Source of the DNA: Glaciecola sp. XM2
Lineage (GTDB): Bacteria; Pseudomonadota; Gammaproteobacteria; Enterobacterales; Alteromonadaceae
Direction of reading: 5' to 3'
Length of the DNA stretch: 64,000 nt
Assembly: GCF_018595715.1 (NCBI RefSeq)
Contig: NZ_JAHEOJ010000013.1
Span: forward strand, 1-64,000
Shown here: one piece after another, positions 19,825 to 29,016 of the stretch
Position numbering within the stretch: position 1 is the stretch's first letter
Layout: each line of letters begins with the position of its first letter
Translations under genes and position numbers: made by a program
The notes under the pieces: generated by a model
Databases searched by the model: none
Seen by the model: only the letters and a program-made list of their open reading frames with translations
Told to the model about the DNA's origin: nothing

Positions 19825-20505
19825 ATGAAAATACTAGTGGTAGAAGACGAAGTGAAAACCGGCGACTATATCAAACAAGGCTTGTCAGAGGGGGGGTTTG
19901 TTGTTGAGTTAGTAAGAAATGGACTTGATGGTCATCACAAAGCAGTGACGGGAAACTTTGAGCTCGTGATACTGGACGTAATGTTACCTGATATAGATGG
20001 TTGGAAGATAATGAGTTCATTGAGGGAGGCCGGTAACCATACGCCAGTACTGTTTTTAACCGCTAGAGACAGTGTTAAGGATAAAGTAAAGGGATTAGAA
20101 TTAGGCGCAGACGACTATTTGGTCAAACCCTTTGCATTTGCTGAACTGCTTGCAAGGGTGCGCTCTTTAGTGAGGCGCACGATAGCAGCCCCTACAAATA
20201 TACTCGCAATTGCTGACTTACAGCTAGATATTCCTTCTCGTATTGCCACGCGAGCGGGCAGAACCATCAACCTAACCACTAAAGAATTTACATTGTTAGA
20301 GCTTATGGTGAGACGACAAGGTGAAGTATTACCCCGTTCTCTCATTGCTTCACAAGTCTGGGATATCAATTTTGATAGTGATACAAATGTTATTGATGTT
20401 GCAATTCGACGCTTGCGCGCCAAAATCGATGATGACTTTTCAGTGAAGCTTATACAAACCATCCGTGGTATGGGCTATAAAATTTCAGCGGCTGACAATG
20501 AATAA
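19825..20505 (+). CDS. cusR: CusR/CopR-like response regulator
   Basis: A response regulator of the OmpR family (about 226 residues from the chosen start). The receiver domain has the acidic pair in VVEDE, the phospho-acceptor Asp in LDVMLPD and Lys in LVKPF. A C-terminal winged helix ends in IRGMGYKI. I prefer the ATG at 19825 over an upstream in-frame ATG at 19762, because MKILVVEDE is the normal N-terminus and GGAGC precedes it. It faces away from the Cus operon and overlaps its kinase gene by 8 nt. Regulation of copper genes is inferred from position and family. Confidence 0.92.
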   Translation: MKILVVEDEVKTGDYIKQGLSEGGFVVELVRNGLDGHHKAVTGNFELVILDVMLPDIDGWKIMSSLREAGNHTPVLFLTARDSVKDKVKGLELGADDYLVKPFAFAELLARVRSLVRRTIAAPTNILAIADLQLDIPSRIATRAGRTINLTTKEFTLLELMVRRQGEVLPRSLIASQVWDINFDSDTNVIDVAIRRLRAKIDDDFSVKLIQTIRGMGYKISAADNE

Positions 20506-21901
20506 GATGTTTCGCATTCCCAATTCACTCGCATTTCGCTCAACTATACTTGTAGGTTTTGCTGTAATAGTCTGTTTATCAATCATGCATGAGATTGTTG
20601 TACATTCGATAGAACAACATTTTACTGAGCAAGATGCCGGTGAACTGAACGAAGTATTTGTTGCTGTTAATAAGCAACTCGCGGAATCAGGCTTACAAAA
20701 ATTATCTCCAGTGGACACACTGAAAGATGCAGTATCAGGACATCATGGAGTTTATTATCATGTTGAGAGCGCAGCGGGAGAAGTGCTTTATACCAGCACA
20801 AAAGTGGATTTTAGTTTCTACCCAGAACATGCGCCGATATATAAGTCTGTGCAACCAGAGCATCTACTTCTATTTAAAGATGCTCAGCATATGTTCAGAG
20901 GGACAAAGCTAAATACAAACGTTTTTATAGACAATGTCGAAACCAATTTTAGTGTAATAGTTGCGTCTAACATGGAATTCCATATGACGTATATGGATGA
21001 ATTTAAGAAAACGCTGTGGTTAATTACCATATGTGCAGCCGTGATCACTATTTTAGCCGCTAGGTTCGCCATATACAGAGGTCACTCCCCCTTACGAAAG
21101 CTAACCCGGAAAATAGAAACTATATCAGCTGATCATCTAGATGAACGGGTCAGTTCAGAAGCTGTGCCAACCGAGCTACTCGCTTTAGTTAATTCGTTCA
21201 ATGTTATGCTACAAAAACTCGAAGATGGTTTTGTACGCTTATCTTTTTTCTCAGCCGACATAGCCCATGAACTGCGCACGCCCATTACTAATTTGACTAC
21301 ACAAACTCAGGTGATGTTAAGCAGACCTAGAAGTAACGAACAATATACAGAAATGCTCTACTCTAATCTTGAAGAATTCGACCGTATGACGAAAATGGTC
21401 AGCGACATGTTACTACTTGCGCAAACTGAGCATGGCTTAATAAAACCAAACAAAGAAAACATTGATGTTAATAGTGAAATTAAAGACTTGCTAGAATACT
21501 TCGAACTCATTGCTGATGAAAAAAATATAAGCCTACAGTTAGTTGGCCCAACCGTTACAGTTAATTGTGATAGGACTATGCTTCGACAAGCGTTAAGTAA
21601 CCTAATATCCAATGCTGTCAGATATTCGCCAGTTGATAACGACATTGTGATTGAAACCAAAAAAACAACAGAACGGATATTGATATCGGTTAGTAACCAT
21701 GGTGAAACGATTTCTGAAAAACATTTAACTAGGTTATTTGACCGATTTTACAGAGCTGACCCTTCTCGCAAAAGAGATGAGGAAGGTGCTGGGCTAGGGT
21801 TAACAATTGCAAAAGCGGTAATTGAAATTAATGGCGGACAAATAGAGGCCGAATCTTCAAATGATCAAACAATTTTTAAGATAGTATTTGAAAACGCGTA
21901 A
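20498..21901 (+). CDS. cusS: CusS-like heavy-metal sensor histidine kinase
   Basis: A 467-residue membrane histidine kinase from the ATG at 20498, which overlaps cusR. Two membrane segments flank a periplasmic sensor domain (about 30-165). A HAMP domain follows, then HisKA with [11 protein letters not shown] as the phospho-site, and an HATPase domain with the N box ([11 protein letters not shown]) and the GLGL lid. The layout matches CusS/CopS kinases, which sense periplasmic Cu/Ag. Confidence 0.92.
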   Translation: MNKMFRIPNSLAFRSTILVGFAVIVCLSIMHEIVVHSIEQHFTEQDAGELNEVFVAVNKQLAESGLQKLSPVDTLKDAVSGHHGVYYHVESAAGEVLYTSTKVDFSFYPEHAPIYKSVQPEHLLLFKDAQHMFRGTKLNTNVFIDNVETNFSVIVASNMEFHMTYMDEFKKTLWLITICAAVITILAARFAIYRGHSPLRKLTRKIETISADHLDERVSSEAVPTELLALVNSFNVMLQKLEDGFVRLSFFSADIAHELRTPITNLTTQTQVMLSRPRSNEQYTEMLYSNLEEFDRMTKMVSDMLLLAQTEHGLIKPNKENIDVNSEIKDLLEYFELIADEKNISLQLVGPTVTVNCDRTMLRQALSNLISNAVRYSPVDNDIVIETKKTTERILISVSNHGETISEKHLTRLFDRFYRADPSRKRDEEGAGLGLTIAKAVIEINGGQIEAESSNDQTIFKIVFENA

Positions 21902-21910
21902 AAACTTATT

Positions 21911-22132
21911 TTACTCTTTAACATACTCCACTAAATCACCGACCTCGCATTCAAAATAAGCACACAACTTATCTATATTGTCAGTCACAGTGCTATATCC
22001 TCTTTTATTCGCGATTTTTGAAAGTGTCATACGGTTTATTCCCGTTGCCTTTGCTACATCAGTAATTGTTACGACTTGACCGTCATTGAATTCTTTTTCT
22101 GCTAAAAGTTGCTTAAATTTAAATTTCAACAT
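21911..22132 (-). CDS. XRE-family repressor (HTH_26 type)
   Basis: A 73-residue protein that is almost wholly a Cro/CI-type helix-turn-helix: ITDVAKATGINRMTLSKIANKR holds the recognition helix. It ends with VGDLVEYV, usual for this class. It is convergent with cusS (9-bp gap) and divergent from the excisionase-like gene. The shared intergenic region holds the 20-bp repeat array, its likely operators. Confidence 0.85.
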   Translation of the reverse strand: MLKFKFKQLLAEKEFNDGQVVTITDVAKATGINRMTLSKIANKRGYSTVTDNIDKLCAYFECEVGDLVEYVKE

Positions 22133-22151
22133 GATTTTATGATTGTATTTA

Positions 22152-22165
22152 TTATCACATGATAA
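22152..22165. promoter_or_regulatory. Dyad TTATCA-CA-TGATAA upstream of the XRE gene
   Basis: A near-perfect dyad about 20 bp before the XRE start. It contains the same TCACATGATAA core found at every junction of the repeat array, so it is probably a further repressor site giving autoregulation. Confidence 0.5.
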
Positions 22166-22184
22166 ATTTTATGTGATTTAGGGG

Positions 22185-22213
22185 TTGACTTTATGACTTT
22201 GTGATAATATATT
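22185..22213 (+). promoter_or_regulatory. Rightward promoter overlapped by the repeat array
   Basis: TTGACT (22185-22190) and TATATT (22208-22213) are separated by 17 bp. The -10 lies inside the first 20-bp repeat, so binding to the array should block transcription of the excisionase-like gene. Confidence 0.6.
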
Positions 22214-22280
22214 TAATCACATGATAATATATTTAATCACATGATAATATATTTAATCACATGATAATATATTTAATCAC
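22201..22280. repeat. Four tandem 20-bp repeats (operator array)
   Basis: Four back-to-back copies of a 20-bp unit, identical except that the first base of copy 1 is g instead of a. Each unit has GTGAT/ATCAC-like ends and an AT-rich middle, and is an imperfect palindrome. A spacing of 20 bp puts successive sites on nearly the same helix face. It lies between the XRE repressor and the excisionase-like gene, most simply as cooperative operators. An iteron-like role is the alternative. Confidence 0.9.
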
Positions 22281-22294
22281 TAAGAGGTTATATT

Positions 22295-22516
22295 ATGAGT
22301 TTAACATACTTAACAACAGATCAACTAGCAAAGCGAATTCAATATCACCCCCGTACGATTCGCCACGAACTAATCGACAGTTGTTTATTTGAGGGAAAAC
22401 ACTATATTCGCGCATTTGGTCGCAAGAAATTTCTCTTTATTTGGGAAGAAGTGGAGAAAACAATGTACCTCCAAAGCGACATTGCGTTCCGAATGCCAAC
22501 AGCGGGAGGAGCTTAG
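22295..22516 (+). CDS. Excisionase-like DNA-binding protein
   Basis: A 73-residue protein with an N-terminal winged-helix start (YLTTDQLAKRIQYHPRTIR), a basic middle and the typical FLFIWEEVEK end. Similar small proteins sit directly before integrase genes of prophages and integrative elements, as excisionase or integrase activator. Here a GGAGGA ribosome site lies at its end, correctly placed for a following gene. That gene is missing, replaced by an IS beginning 2 bp after this stop codon. Confidence 0.75.
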   Translation: MSLTYLTTDQLAKRIQYHPRTIRHELIDSCLFEGKHYIRAFGRKKFLFIWEEVEKTMYLQSDIAFRMPTAGGA

Positions 22517-22536
22517 TATGAATCGCCACTAGTAAC

Positions 22537-23439
22537 CTAGACACTTCTCAGTTGTTCTTGGTACTGGTTCTCGAAGTTTACTGGCGATAACAAATTATTG
22601 GAACCATGTTTTCGTTTTACGTTATAAAACATCTCAATATAATTGAATATGTCCGCTCTCGCTTGACCTCTTGTTGAGTAGATCCTTTTCTTGATGCGCT
22701 CACGTTTAAGGAGTTGGAAAAAGCTTTCTGCAACGGCATTATCATGGCAATTACCGCGACGGCTCATACTTCCTGCTAGTCCATGCTCTTTTAAAAACGA
22801 CTGCCATTCGTAGCTTGTATATTGACTTCCCTGATCCGAGTGCACCATTACTTGGTTAGTTGGTTTTCGCCTCCAAACTGCCATCAGTAAGGCGTCTAAC
22901 ACAATCTGTTTAGTCATTAATGACTGCATTGACCATCCGACAATTTTCCTTGAGAACAAGTCCAGAACTACCGCTAGATAAAGCCACCCTTCATGTGTTT
23001 TGATGTAGGTAATATCTGTCACCCAAGCGTTATCAGGGGCATCAGGATTGAATTCACGCTGCAAGCGATTAGGCACCACAACATGCTGGTTGCCACCACG
23101 ATGTCTGGGCTTTCGGTAACCGACCTGGGCTTTGATTCCTTCTTGCTTCATTAGCTTGTGAACACGGTTGATACCGCACTTTTCTCCGATATCTTGTAAA
23201 TCAGAGTGAAGCTTACGATAGCCATACACATTGCCTGATTCGAGCCAGAACTGCTTGATTAAACCAGTTAGCTTAGTATCTCGACGTGAGCGCCTTGATG
23301 TAGGTTGTTTGCGCCACGCATAAAATCCACTTGGATGAACGTTAAGTATGCCGCACAGGCGTCTTGTTGGCGCTAAACCCAGATTGTCCTTAATAAAGGC
23401 ATACCTCAGTTGGACTGACTCGCGAAGTATACCGCCGCT
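22537..23439 (-). CDS. IS3-family transposase OrfB, frameshift-fused to OrfA
   Basis: Catalytic half with DDE residues in [20 protein letters not shown] and NAVAESFFQLLKRE. A stand-alone ATG exists at 23229, giving 230 residues. The same frame is open upstream through YAFIKDNLGLAPTRRLCG, the usual OrfB N-terminus, back to the slippery A7 run at 23439-23445. I therefore annotate the frame from the slip site. The functional product is expected to be OrfAB. Confidence 0.88.
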   Translation of the reverse strand, partial: SGGILRESVQLRYAFIKDNLGLAPTRRLCGILNVHPSGFYAWRKQPTSRRSRRDTKLTGLIKQFWLESGNVYGYRKLHSDLQDIGEKCGINRVHKLMKQEGIKAQVGYRKPRHRGGNQHVVVPNRLQREFNPDAPDNAWVTDITYIKTHEGWLYLAVVLDLFSRKIVGWSMQSLMTKQIVLDALLMAVWRRKPTNQVMVHSDQGSQYTSYEWQSFLKEHGLAGSMSRRGNCHDNAVAESFFQLLKRERIKKRIYSTRGQARADIFNYIEMFYNVKRKHGSNNLLSPVNFENQYQEQLRSV

Positions 23440-23684
23440 TTTTTTAAGATGTCGCGCTCTTCAGTGACTCGCTTCAACTCTTTCTCTAACGCCCTAACTC
23501 TTTCATTATCATCAGACTTAGCCTTATGCTCAGCTGCATTCGGGCCATATTTTCTCATCCAATTATAGATGCTGTGGCTTGTTACACCCAATCGTTCAGC
23601 AACATCTGCAACCGAGTGACCGCGATCAGTAACTTGCTTAACAGCTTCTATTTTAAATTCTTCAGGATAGCGTTGTCCGCTCAT
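23406..23684 (-). CDS. IS3-family transposase OrfA
   Basis: A 92-residue HTH_Tnp_1 protein: a helix-turn-helix in residues 1-50 (VADVAERLGVTSHSIYNW) and a coiled coil at 60-85. Its ttA AAA AAA slippery run (23439-23445) allows a -1 shift into OrfB. Intact. Confidence 0.92.
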   Translation of the reverse strand: MSGQRYPEEFKIEAVKQVTDRGHSVADVAERLGVTSHSIYNWMRKYGPNAAEHKAKSDDNERVRALEKELKRVTEERDILKKAAVYFASQSN

Positions 23685-23751
23685 ATACTTTCACCTTATT
23701 TTTAGTTAGTTTATCTAACTAAGAGGTGTCTAGTAAACTAGTGGCGATTCA

Positions 23752-24081
23752 TTTGGATGTTTTGTATCACTCATTTAAATATAAAAAACCACAAAACTCA
23801 GCTTAACCTGCCATCTTTTGCAAGGTAAAGACCTTCGTAAATTCGCCAAAATAAGCTACGAAGGAGCAAATAGCCAAATGTTATTTGTCTCACTTTAACA
23901 ACTTAACATTATCAGTTGAAAGGCCAGTACGCTAATATTCCCATGTTCACATGAATTTATATCTAATCTAAGCGTCAGAGAGTCTAACTTCATATTAATT
24001 CACTCGTACGATTGAAAAATCCTTTCCTTATAGCTATTGTATGGTATTTTAATGGATATTCATTTGTTCGTAGGAAATAAT
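23752..24081. other. AT-rich stretch between the IS and hipB, no gene seen
   Basis: About 330 bp with no convincing reading frame. No integrase remnant could be recognised in it, so the sequence right of the IS is not the continuation of the left side. The last 60 bp should hold the hipBA promoter. No clear operator palindrome was found. Confidence 0.5.
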
Positions 24082-24291
24082 ATGAGCTCAGATTTAATGT
24101 TGATTGGAACAAAAATCAGACAAGAGCGCAAAGCTCAATCTATGACACAAACCGAACTAGCAAACCTCAGCGGCGTTAGCTTAAATTTTTTAAGCCAACT
24201 TGAACAAGGTAAGCCAAGCGTACAAATGGACAAGGTATTAATGGTTTTAGATACCCTAGGTTTGCGCATAGAACTTGCGTACTCGAAATGA
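24082..24291 (+). CDS. hipB: HipB-like antitoxin (XRE family)
   Basis: A 69-residue helix-turn-helix protein from the ATG at 24082, which has AGGAAA 5-7 nt upstream. An in-frame upstream ATG at 24037 would add 15 residues but lacks a good ribosome site. The HTH is MTQTELANLSGVSLNFLSQLE and the tail IELAYSK is like HipB. It pairs with HipA just downstream, as DNA-binding antitoxin and autorepressor. Confidence 0.88.
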   Translation: MSSDLMLIGTKIRQERKAQSMTQTELANLSGVSLNFLSQLEQGKPSVQMDKVLMVLDTLGLRIELAYSK

Positions 24292-24313
24292 TAAACAAAG
24301 CAGGTAAATCAAA

Positions 24314-25546
24314 TTGCGCTTAGACGAAGCAAAAGATCTAGAACAGTTAGATGTTTATAAAGGCACAAAACTCGCCGGCAAACTCATGCGCACTCTCAAA
24401 GGAGTGGTGTTTTCTTTTGATGACGCGTTCTTAGCTGAAGAGAATAAAGGTATCTCTTTCCATCTAAGGACTGAAAACCCGACATATACATACTACGGCG
24501 ACTCACTTCCACCATTTTTTGCCGGCCTCCTTCCAGAAGGATTGCGGCTTAAAGCACTCATCAGCAAGATTAAAACATCTGAGGACGATCTTTTTAGTAT
24601 CTTAGCGACGGTAGGCTCGCAGTGCATTGGAGATATCAATGTGTTCGCCCCAGGACACACCTTCCAAGCAAGACCTAACAATCCCACAAGCTTTGACCAG
24701 CTCGATTTTTATAAGCTGTTCGAAGAAAGCCTAGAAGATGTAAACTACAACGAATATAACCAAGCGCTATCTGGGGTTCAGGAAAAAATATCTGCCTCCA
24801 TGATCAGCTTTCCAATTAATCATGCACAAAAAGACAAATTCTATATCCTAAAGTTAAACCCCAAAGATAAGCCACATTTAGTTGAAAACAAACACCTATC
24901 CCTCAAGCTTGCGAAGAAGTGCGGGTTGAGCGTAAACGCAAGCAAAATAATTTATGATAAAAAAGGGCAACATGGCCTGCTGGTGGAGCGATTTGATCGC
25001 TTTATCGTTACACAAAGCGACAAAAAAAGTATGACCATCTGCATGCATCATCAAGAAGACGGTTGTCAGTTCTTAGACCGATACCCAGCAGATAAATACC
25101 GCATAAGCTTTAAGGATGTTTTACAGGGGATAGCGCAATATACAACAGCACCCAAAATAGAAATACTAAAAGCAATTCAGCTCTATGCATATTCTTATTT
25201 AATAGGAAATGGCGACCTCCATGCAAAAAATATCAGCATACAAACTTTGTCAGCATCTGGAAGAACAGTGCTCAGCCCATGTTATGACTTGATTACAACT
25301 TATATATACCAAGACCATAAAATGGCGTTAAAGGTAAATGGACGAGATGATAATATAACTAGACAAGACTTTATCACCTTAGGTGCATCTTTCTCTATTC
25401 CTGAAAAATCAATATCCTCTATGCTTGATAAGCTTATAACTTTGTGTGAAAAGCACCACCCGATGCTCTTTGCGGTCATGAATGCAAAGCAACAAACACT
25501 GTGGATAACGATGTTTAATAAAAGGCTTATTGATTTAAAAGCTTGA
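24314..25546 (+). CDS. hipA: HipA-family Ser/Thr kinase toxin
   Basis: A 410-residue HipA with N-terminal Couple_hipA domain (1-105) and kinase-like core. Visible motifs are SGVQEK (153-158, gating loop region), VERFDRF (224-230), GNGDLHAKN (298-306, catalytic Asp301 and Asn306) and SPCYDLI (Asp of the metal site). HipA kinases phosphorylate aminoacyl-tRNA synthetases and induce growth arrest. The start is a TTG, 22 nt after the hipB stop, which may lower toxin synthesis relative to antitoxin. All key residues are present, so the toxin appears functional. Confidence 0.9.
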   Translation: MRLDEAKDLEQLDVYKGTKLAGKLMRTLKGVVFSFDDAFLAEENKGISFHLRTENPTYTYYGDSLPPFFAGLLPEGLRLKALISKIKTSEDDLFSILATVGSQCIGDINVFAPGHTFQARPNNPTSFDQLDFYKLFEESLEDVNYNEYNQALSGVQEKISASMISFPINHAQKDKFYILKLNPKDKPHLVENKHLSLKLAKKCGLSVNASKIIYDKKGQHGLLVERFDRFIVTQSDKKSMTICMHHQEDGCQFLDRYPADKYRISFKDVLQGIAQYTTAPKIEILKAIQLYAYSYLIGNGDLHAKNISIQTLSASGRTVLSPCYDLITTYIYQDHKMALKVNGRDDNITRQDFITLGASFSIPEKSISSMLDKLITLCEKHHPMLFAVMNAKQQTLWITMFNKRLIDLKA

Positions 25547-26081
25547 CTCAATAAGAGTGATTCACGAATCCACTATCAACAATATTTGATGCACTATAAG
25601 ATGATCCTGGGAAACAAAGCCTTACAAGGCGAGGGTCACTGGTTCAATCACATCGTGACGAACCACAGTAGCGTCCACCACTCTCTACCCTCTTGTTTTT
25701 CAACATCTATTTATTGTGACCTCGTTGTCACTCTATCGATTTGGCCTATGAATTTACAAAACATGTGCCGAAAATGTGGCAAATCCGTAACTCGGTTTCT
25801 TTGTAGCCATCTATTTACAAGGCCTACAGCGAAATTAAATTTGTTCGCTTTTTTACACGCGAATTGGATTGACGGAGTAATTATCAGTGGCTTTGTCAAC
25901 GACATAGAGAGATCCAGAGCGGTCATAGAAGGTGGCCCGCTAGACGCTCAAAGTCAAACATGCTCAGAAAGCTATACTCAATACGAGCTAAAAAAGCAGT
26001 CTATCGTTTGTTTTTCGCAAAAAAAACTTGGAGCTAATACTAGCGTACATTTGTCAAACGTTACCTAAGCTTATTAATACA
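25547..26081. other. Gap after hipA without a supported gene
   Basis: A 160-codon frame (25586-26068, plus) is open, but it has no ribosome site, no recognisable domain and unlikely composition (many Cys/His/Ser), so I do not call it. At 25631-25665 the sequence resembles the 3' end of a tRNA, but the T stem does not pair. The stretch may be decayed DNA. Confidence 0.4.
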
Positions 26082-27242
26082 TTAACGCTCAAAATACCAT
26101 TTATCGATTGCATCTGCGATTTGAGCACTGTCTATTGACACATTGCTGCACATAACAAGATTCATAAACTGCTTTTCAGGATATCTACGATACATTATGT
26201 ATGCACCTAACCATCCTCCTGAGTGGGCAGCTCGAAATCCGTAGTCTGTGTTGGAAAGCATTTGGCCGTTTGCATAAAGCGTTTCTGCTCCGTCACTTGG
26301 GTTAATCGTAAGAGGACTGTTCGCCAACATAAATGTTTGCATTAGTGCTTTTGGGTTGCTACCCAATTTTGGATTATAAAACTGAGCATCCCATTTCTGC
26401 ATGTCGCTTATAGTAGTATGCAAACCGCCATCCCCTACCCAAAACAGATTAGTCATGTTGTTTTCATACTCACCATTATCGTTTTTCACATAACCATAGG
26501 CCCTGTTCTTTACTATCTCTGTAGGGTGATCTGCAAAGAAAGTATCGCTCATACCCAAGGGTGTAAAGATGTGTTTGTCAGAGAATTCGCGCAGCGTTAA
26601 GCCGCTTACCTCCTCCACTAATATGGCGAGCATGACATAGCCCATGTTGCTATATCGCCATTCTGTGTTGGGCTCTAATACCAATGGCAGCGTTTTTACC
26701 AAGGCATGAAACTCAGCAACACTTAAATAATCTTCATTCCCTATTCTAAAAGGATGACCAGATACCGCGTTAAGGTTTAACGCACCTTTTGGCGCAACAT
26801 AGCCATCAGGCGCACCAAAGCTTGAAATCATATCGTAGTCACCCATACCTGCCACGTGCCCTATTATGCTCTCAATAGACACGCGTTTTCCATAATCAGG
26901 CAAACCAGGCACATAAGCTTTGATATCATCTTCTAGATTTATTTTGCCTTGATCTGCCAACAGGTGAACCGCCATTGCGACAAATTGCTTTGATACAGAA
27001 GCCATTCGGTGGACGTTGTTATCTGACATGGGCACATTTAGTTCGGCATTAGCCAGCCCAAAGCCCTTTTTGATAAGTGGTCTTCCGTTTTCAAAGACAC
27101 CCACAGAGCATCCTGGTTCTTGCGCTGGAATAAGATCGGAGAGTGTTTTATTGAGTTCAGAAGTGTCTGGCGTACTTGCAAAGATACAACTATGGAATAC
27201 TACAATAAACGTTAAAGCAGTTAATTTGCATAATGTTTTCAT
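26082..27242 (-). CDS. Secreted serine hydrolase, beta-lactamase/PBP-like family
   Basis: A 386-residue protein with signal peptide (1-23). The class C beta-lactamase-like fold shows the SxxK motif in ASVSKQF, the YxN motif in YSNMGY and the third motif as HSGG. These enzymes are usually D-aminopeptidases, esterases or penicillin-binding-like hydrolases rather than true beta-lactamases. Single gene with no operon partner. Substrate unknown. Confidence 0.88.
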   Translation of the reverse strand: MKTLCKLTALTFIVVFHSCIFASTPDTSELNKTLSDLIPAQEPGCSVGVFENGRPLIKKGFGLANAELNVPMSDNNVHRMASVSKQFVAMAVHLLADQGKINLEDDIKAYVPGLPDYGKRVSIESIIGHVAGMGDYDMISSFGAPDGYVAPKGALNLNAVSGHPFRIGNEDYLSVAEFHALVKTLPLVLEPNTEWRYSNMGYVMLAILVEEVSGLTLREFSDKHIFTPLGMSDTFFADHPTEIVKNRAYGYVKNDNGEYENNMTNLFWVGDGGLHTTISDMQKWDAQFYNPKLGSNPKALMQTFMLANSPLTINPSDGAETLYANGQMLSNTDYGFRAAHSGGWLGAYIMYRRYPEKQFMNLVMCSNVSIDSAQIADAIDKWYFER

Positions 27243-27621
27243 TAGTGTACATATCCTTAAGAAATAATGGAGTCAGACAATTTAACACTTTAAGTATGAC
27301 ATTGCGCGATTTCTATGACCTGTTTTGGGCAAACGGTGGCTAAGATTATTATCAATTTTTTATTGTGAAAAATAGGAGTCCACAAAGCTTATATAAAAAG
27401 CCACTTGGATCTTAGTTGATGTTATGTACCAATACCTCATTGGCAATAAGTGTCAGTAAGAAATACAAACACCTCCATACCAAAAAAATTATGGGATAAA
27501 TAACCTTGAATATGGGTAGTACTTAGTAACATCCAGTTGGACTGACTCACAAAAATGTTCAATGCATCTTAGTATCCAGCATATGTCTTTGAATCTATCA
27601 CCAATATTACTAGCAAAGTCA
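27243..27621. other. Intergenic stretch, nothing recognised
   Basis: 379 bp upstream of the serine hydrolase (minus) and downstream of the stress protein gene. It is AT-rich, with no frame, repeat or terminator that I can support. Confidence 0.5.
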
Positions 27622-28545
27622 CTAATCAAGCGTTACTGGCGATACAAACCCTTCAGGTTTTACCGCAAACAAAGAACAAGTGATTAATTGCAGGATGTTT
27701 TCGGCAGTGTTGCCAATAATAAAGCCGGCAATGCCCGTTCTGGCAACCGTGCCCATTATCACCAAATCGATGTTATTTTCTGCAACAAATTCTGGTACTT
27801 TTACAAAAGCAAAGCCTTCCAATTGATTAATTTTCAGCTGTGGCGCGTCTGTCGCTTCTTCAATGATTTTCTTTAGGGCATGTAAGTGCCGATTTTTCAC
27901 CACTTCTCTTTCAGCTGTCAATTCACTACTACTCATGCTCAACCAAGTTTCATTATTCAGATTATATTCAAGGGTAAAGTCCCAACATGAAACCACATCG
28001 ATGGGGTGCTGAGATGCCTCCGTAACAGTTGCGGATATGCTTAAAAGTTGTTTTGATAATGACTCCCCAACCTCGTCTTCGGCAATAGGATCGATGGCAA
28101 CCGCTACCTTGCCATTATTGATTTGGTGCTGCGGGCGGCATAGCAATACGGGGCAAGGACATTTACGCAATAAATCCATGTCGAGTGATTTAAATCCTCT
28201 GTCATGATTCTTTGACTCTACCTGTTTTACAATCAAGTCATAATCGTGCAACAAGACTTTTTTTATAATGGCTAAAGCGGCACGTTTGCTTTGTAAATGC
28301 GTAATATTTATTGAAGCCTTGTAAGACATCTTTGCGCACACACTGTTAATCATCTGCTGACAAGATTGAGTAAAACTTTCGGTGAACTTTTCTGCATAAG
28401 TGTCAAAGTTTGCAGGCAAGTGGGGTAATAAAACAATGGTGTCTATTACGCAGTCAGTATCCTTTGCAAGGGTTATCGCGCTGGACAATGCATCCTCATC
28501 TTCACCAAAGCCATCACTGACAAAAAGTATACGTTTAAAGTACAT
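27622..28545 (-). CDS. Tandem-domain universal stress protein (UspA family)
   Basis: A 307-residue cytosolic protein of two Usp domains (about 1-140 and 150-300). The C-terminal domain keeps the ATP-binding type loop VIMGTVARTGIAGFIIGNTAE (G-2x-G-9x-G-S/N form). I choose the ATG at 28545, preceded by CAGGAGCG, over a TTG at 28566. Length and order are like UspE-type tandem proteins, which respond to stress and redox change. A 10-bp inverted repeat lies directly upstream of its ribosome site. Confidence 0.87.
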   Translation of the reverse strand: MYFKRILFVSDGFGEDEDALSSAITLAKDTDCVIDTIVLLPHLPANFDTYAEKFTESFTQSCQQMINSVCAKMSYKASINITHLQSKRAALAIIKKVLLHDYDLIVKQVESKNHDRGFKSLDMDLLRKCPCPVLLCRPQHQINNGKVAVAIDPIAEDEVGESLSKQLLSISATVTEASQHPIDVVSCWDFTLEYNLNNETWLSMSSSELTAEREVVKNRHLHALKKIIEEATDAPQLKINQLEGFAFVKVPEFVAENNIDLVIMGTVARTGIAGFIIGNTAENILQLITCSLFAVKPEGFVSPVTLD

Positions 28546-28558
28546 ATTACGCTCCTGC

Positions 28559-28599
28559 ACACTCAAATGGAAAAGTTAACCTCAAACTAATTTGAGTGT
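28559..28599 (-). repeat. Perfect 10-bp inverted repeat in the uspA leader
   Basis: ACACTCAAAT and ATTTGAGTGT, separated by 21 bp, abut the ribosome site of the stress protein gene. It may be an operator or an mRNA hairpin affecting translation. Confidence 0.55.
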
Positions 28600-28905
28600 A
28601 AATATCTGTTGTGACGCTTTTATGATCCATCTCAACTCGTATCGTTTTTTCGGGCACTAGTTGCTGTTTGCAACACCAATACAATACTGATCGCTCCCCC
28701 CTAGTGCTTGGTTAAATGGAGAACTATTGTTCATAACAACGCTCAGTTTGGCATAAATATCGAGTGATTTTTTAAATCAAGTGGATGCTTGTAAAAACGA
28801 TTTGAGCAAAAGCGCTGTCTACATATTTTTGGGGAGATCAGTATTGAGCCCCGTCATAAAAATGTAAATAGAATGTCTTTAAACCGCCACAGATTTTTCA
28901 CGAAT

Positions 28906-28939
28906 CCGTCAGTAATTTGTCATTTTGCAAAAGCATACT
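28906..28939 (+). promoter_or_regulatory. Pho box and -10 of the phoX-tat operon
   Basis: CCGTCAG-TAAT-TTGTCAT (28906-28923) has two 7-bp half-sites and a 4-bp AT spacer. They match the PhoB consensus CTGTCAT at 5 and 6 of 7 positions. A -10 (CATACT, 28934-28939) follows 10 bp later, where PhoB-dependent promoters place it. The phoX start is about 78 bp further on. The rest of the 28600-28905 stretch shows no gene. Confidence 0.75.
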
Positions 28940-29016
28940 TATCACTCGCATGGATTGCAGTGAGTATTCATGTAGGTAAACAAAACTATAAATTTAATTG
29001 ACTATGGTAACTAGCA

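Larger units (their letters stand above)
22519..23751 (-). mobile_element. IS3-family insertion sequence (second type)
   Basis: A 1233-bp element on the minus strand. The ends are matching inverted repeats beginning TGAATCGCCACTAGT (22519 onwards, and reverse complement ending 23751), followed by CTAGACAC on both sides. orfA and orfB are intact. The flanking trinucleotides (gta left, ttt right) do not match, so no target duplication is visible. This suggests an adjacent deletion or recombination between copies after insertion. The family differs from the IS at 1-1241. Confidence 0.88.

Noticed and set aside
22201..22280. CRISPR array interpretation of the tandem repeats
   Set aside because: Repeats are contiguous with no spacers, and there are no cas genes.
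25631..25665. tRNA 3'-end-like sequence (GGTTCAATC, then ACCA)
   Set aside because: Spacing fits a tRNA 3' end, but the T stem does not pair and no 5' half is found, so I do not call a tRNA or att site.
25586..26068. 160-codon open frame after hipA
   Set aside because: No ribosome site, domain or signal; odd composition; probably chance or decayed DNA.
27529..27543. 15-bp match (cagttggactgactc) to the IS orfA/orfB junction near 23406
   Set aside because: A 15-bp repeat is expected by chance in 64 kb, and the flanks do not match.
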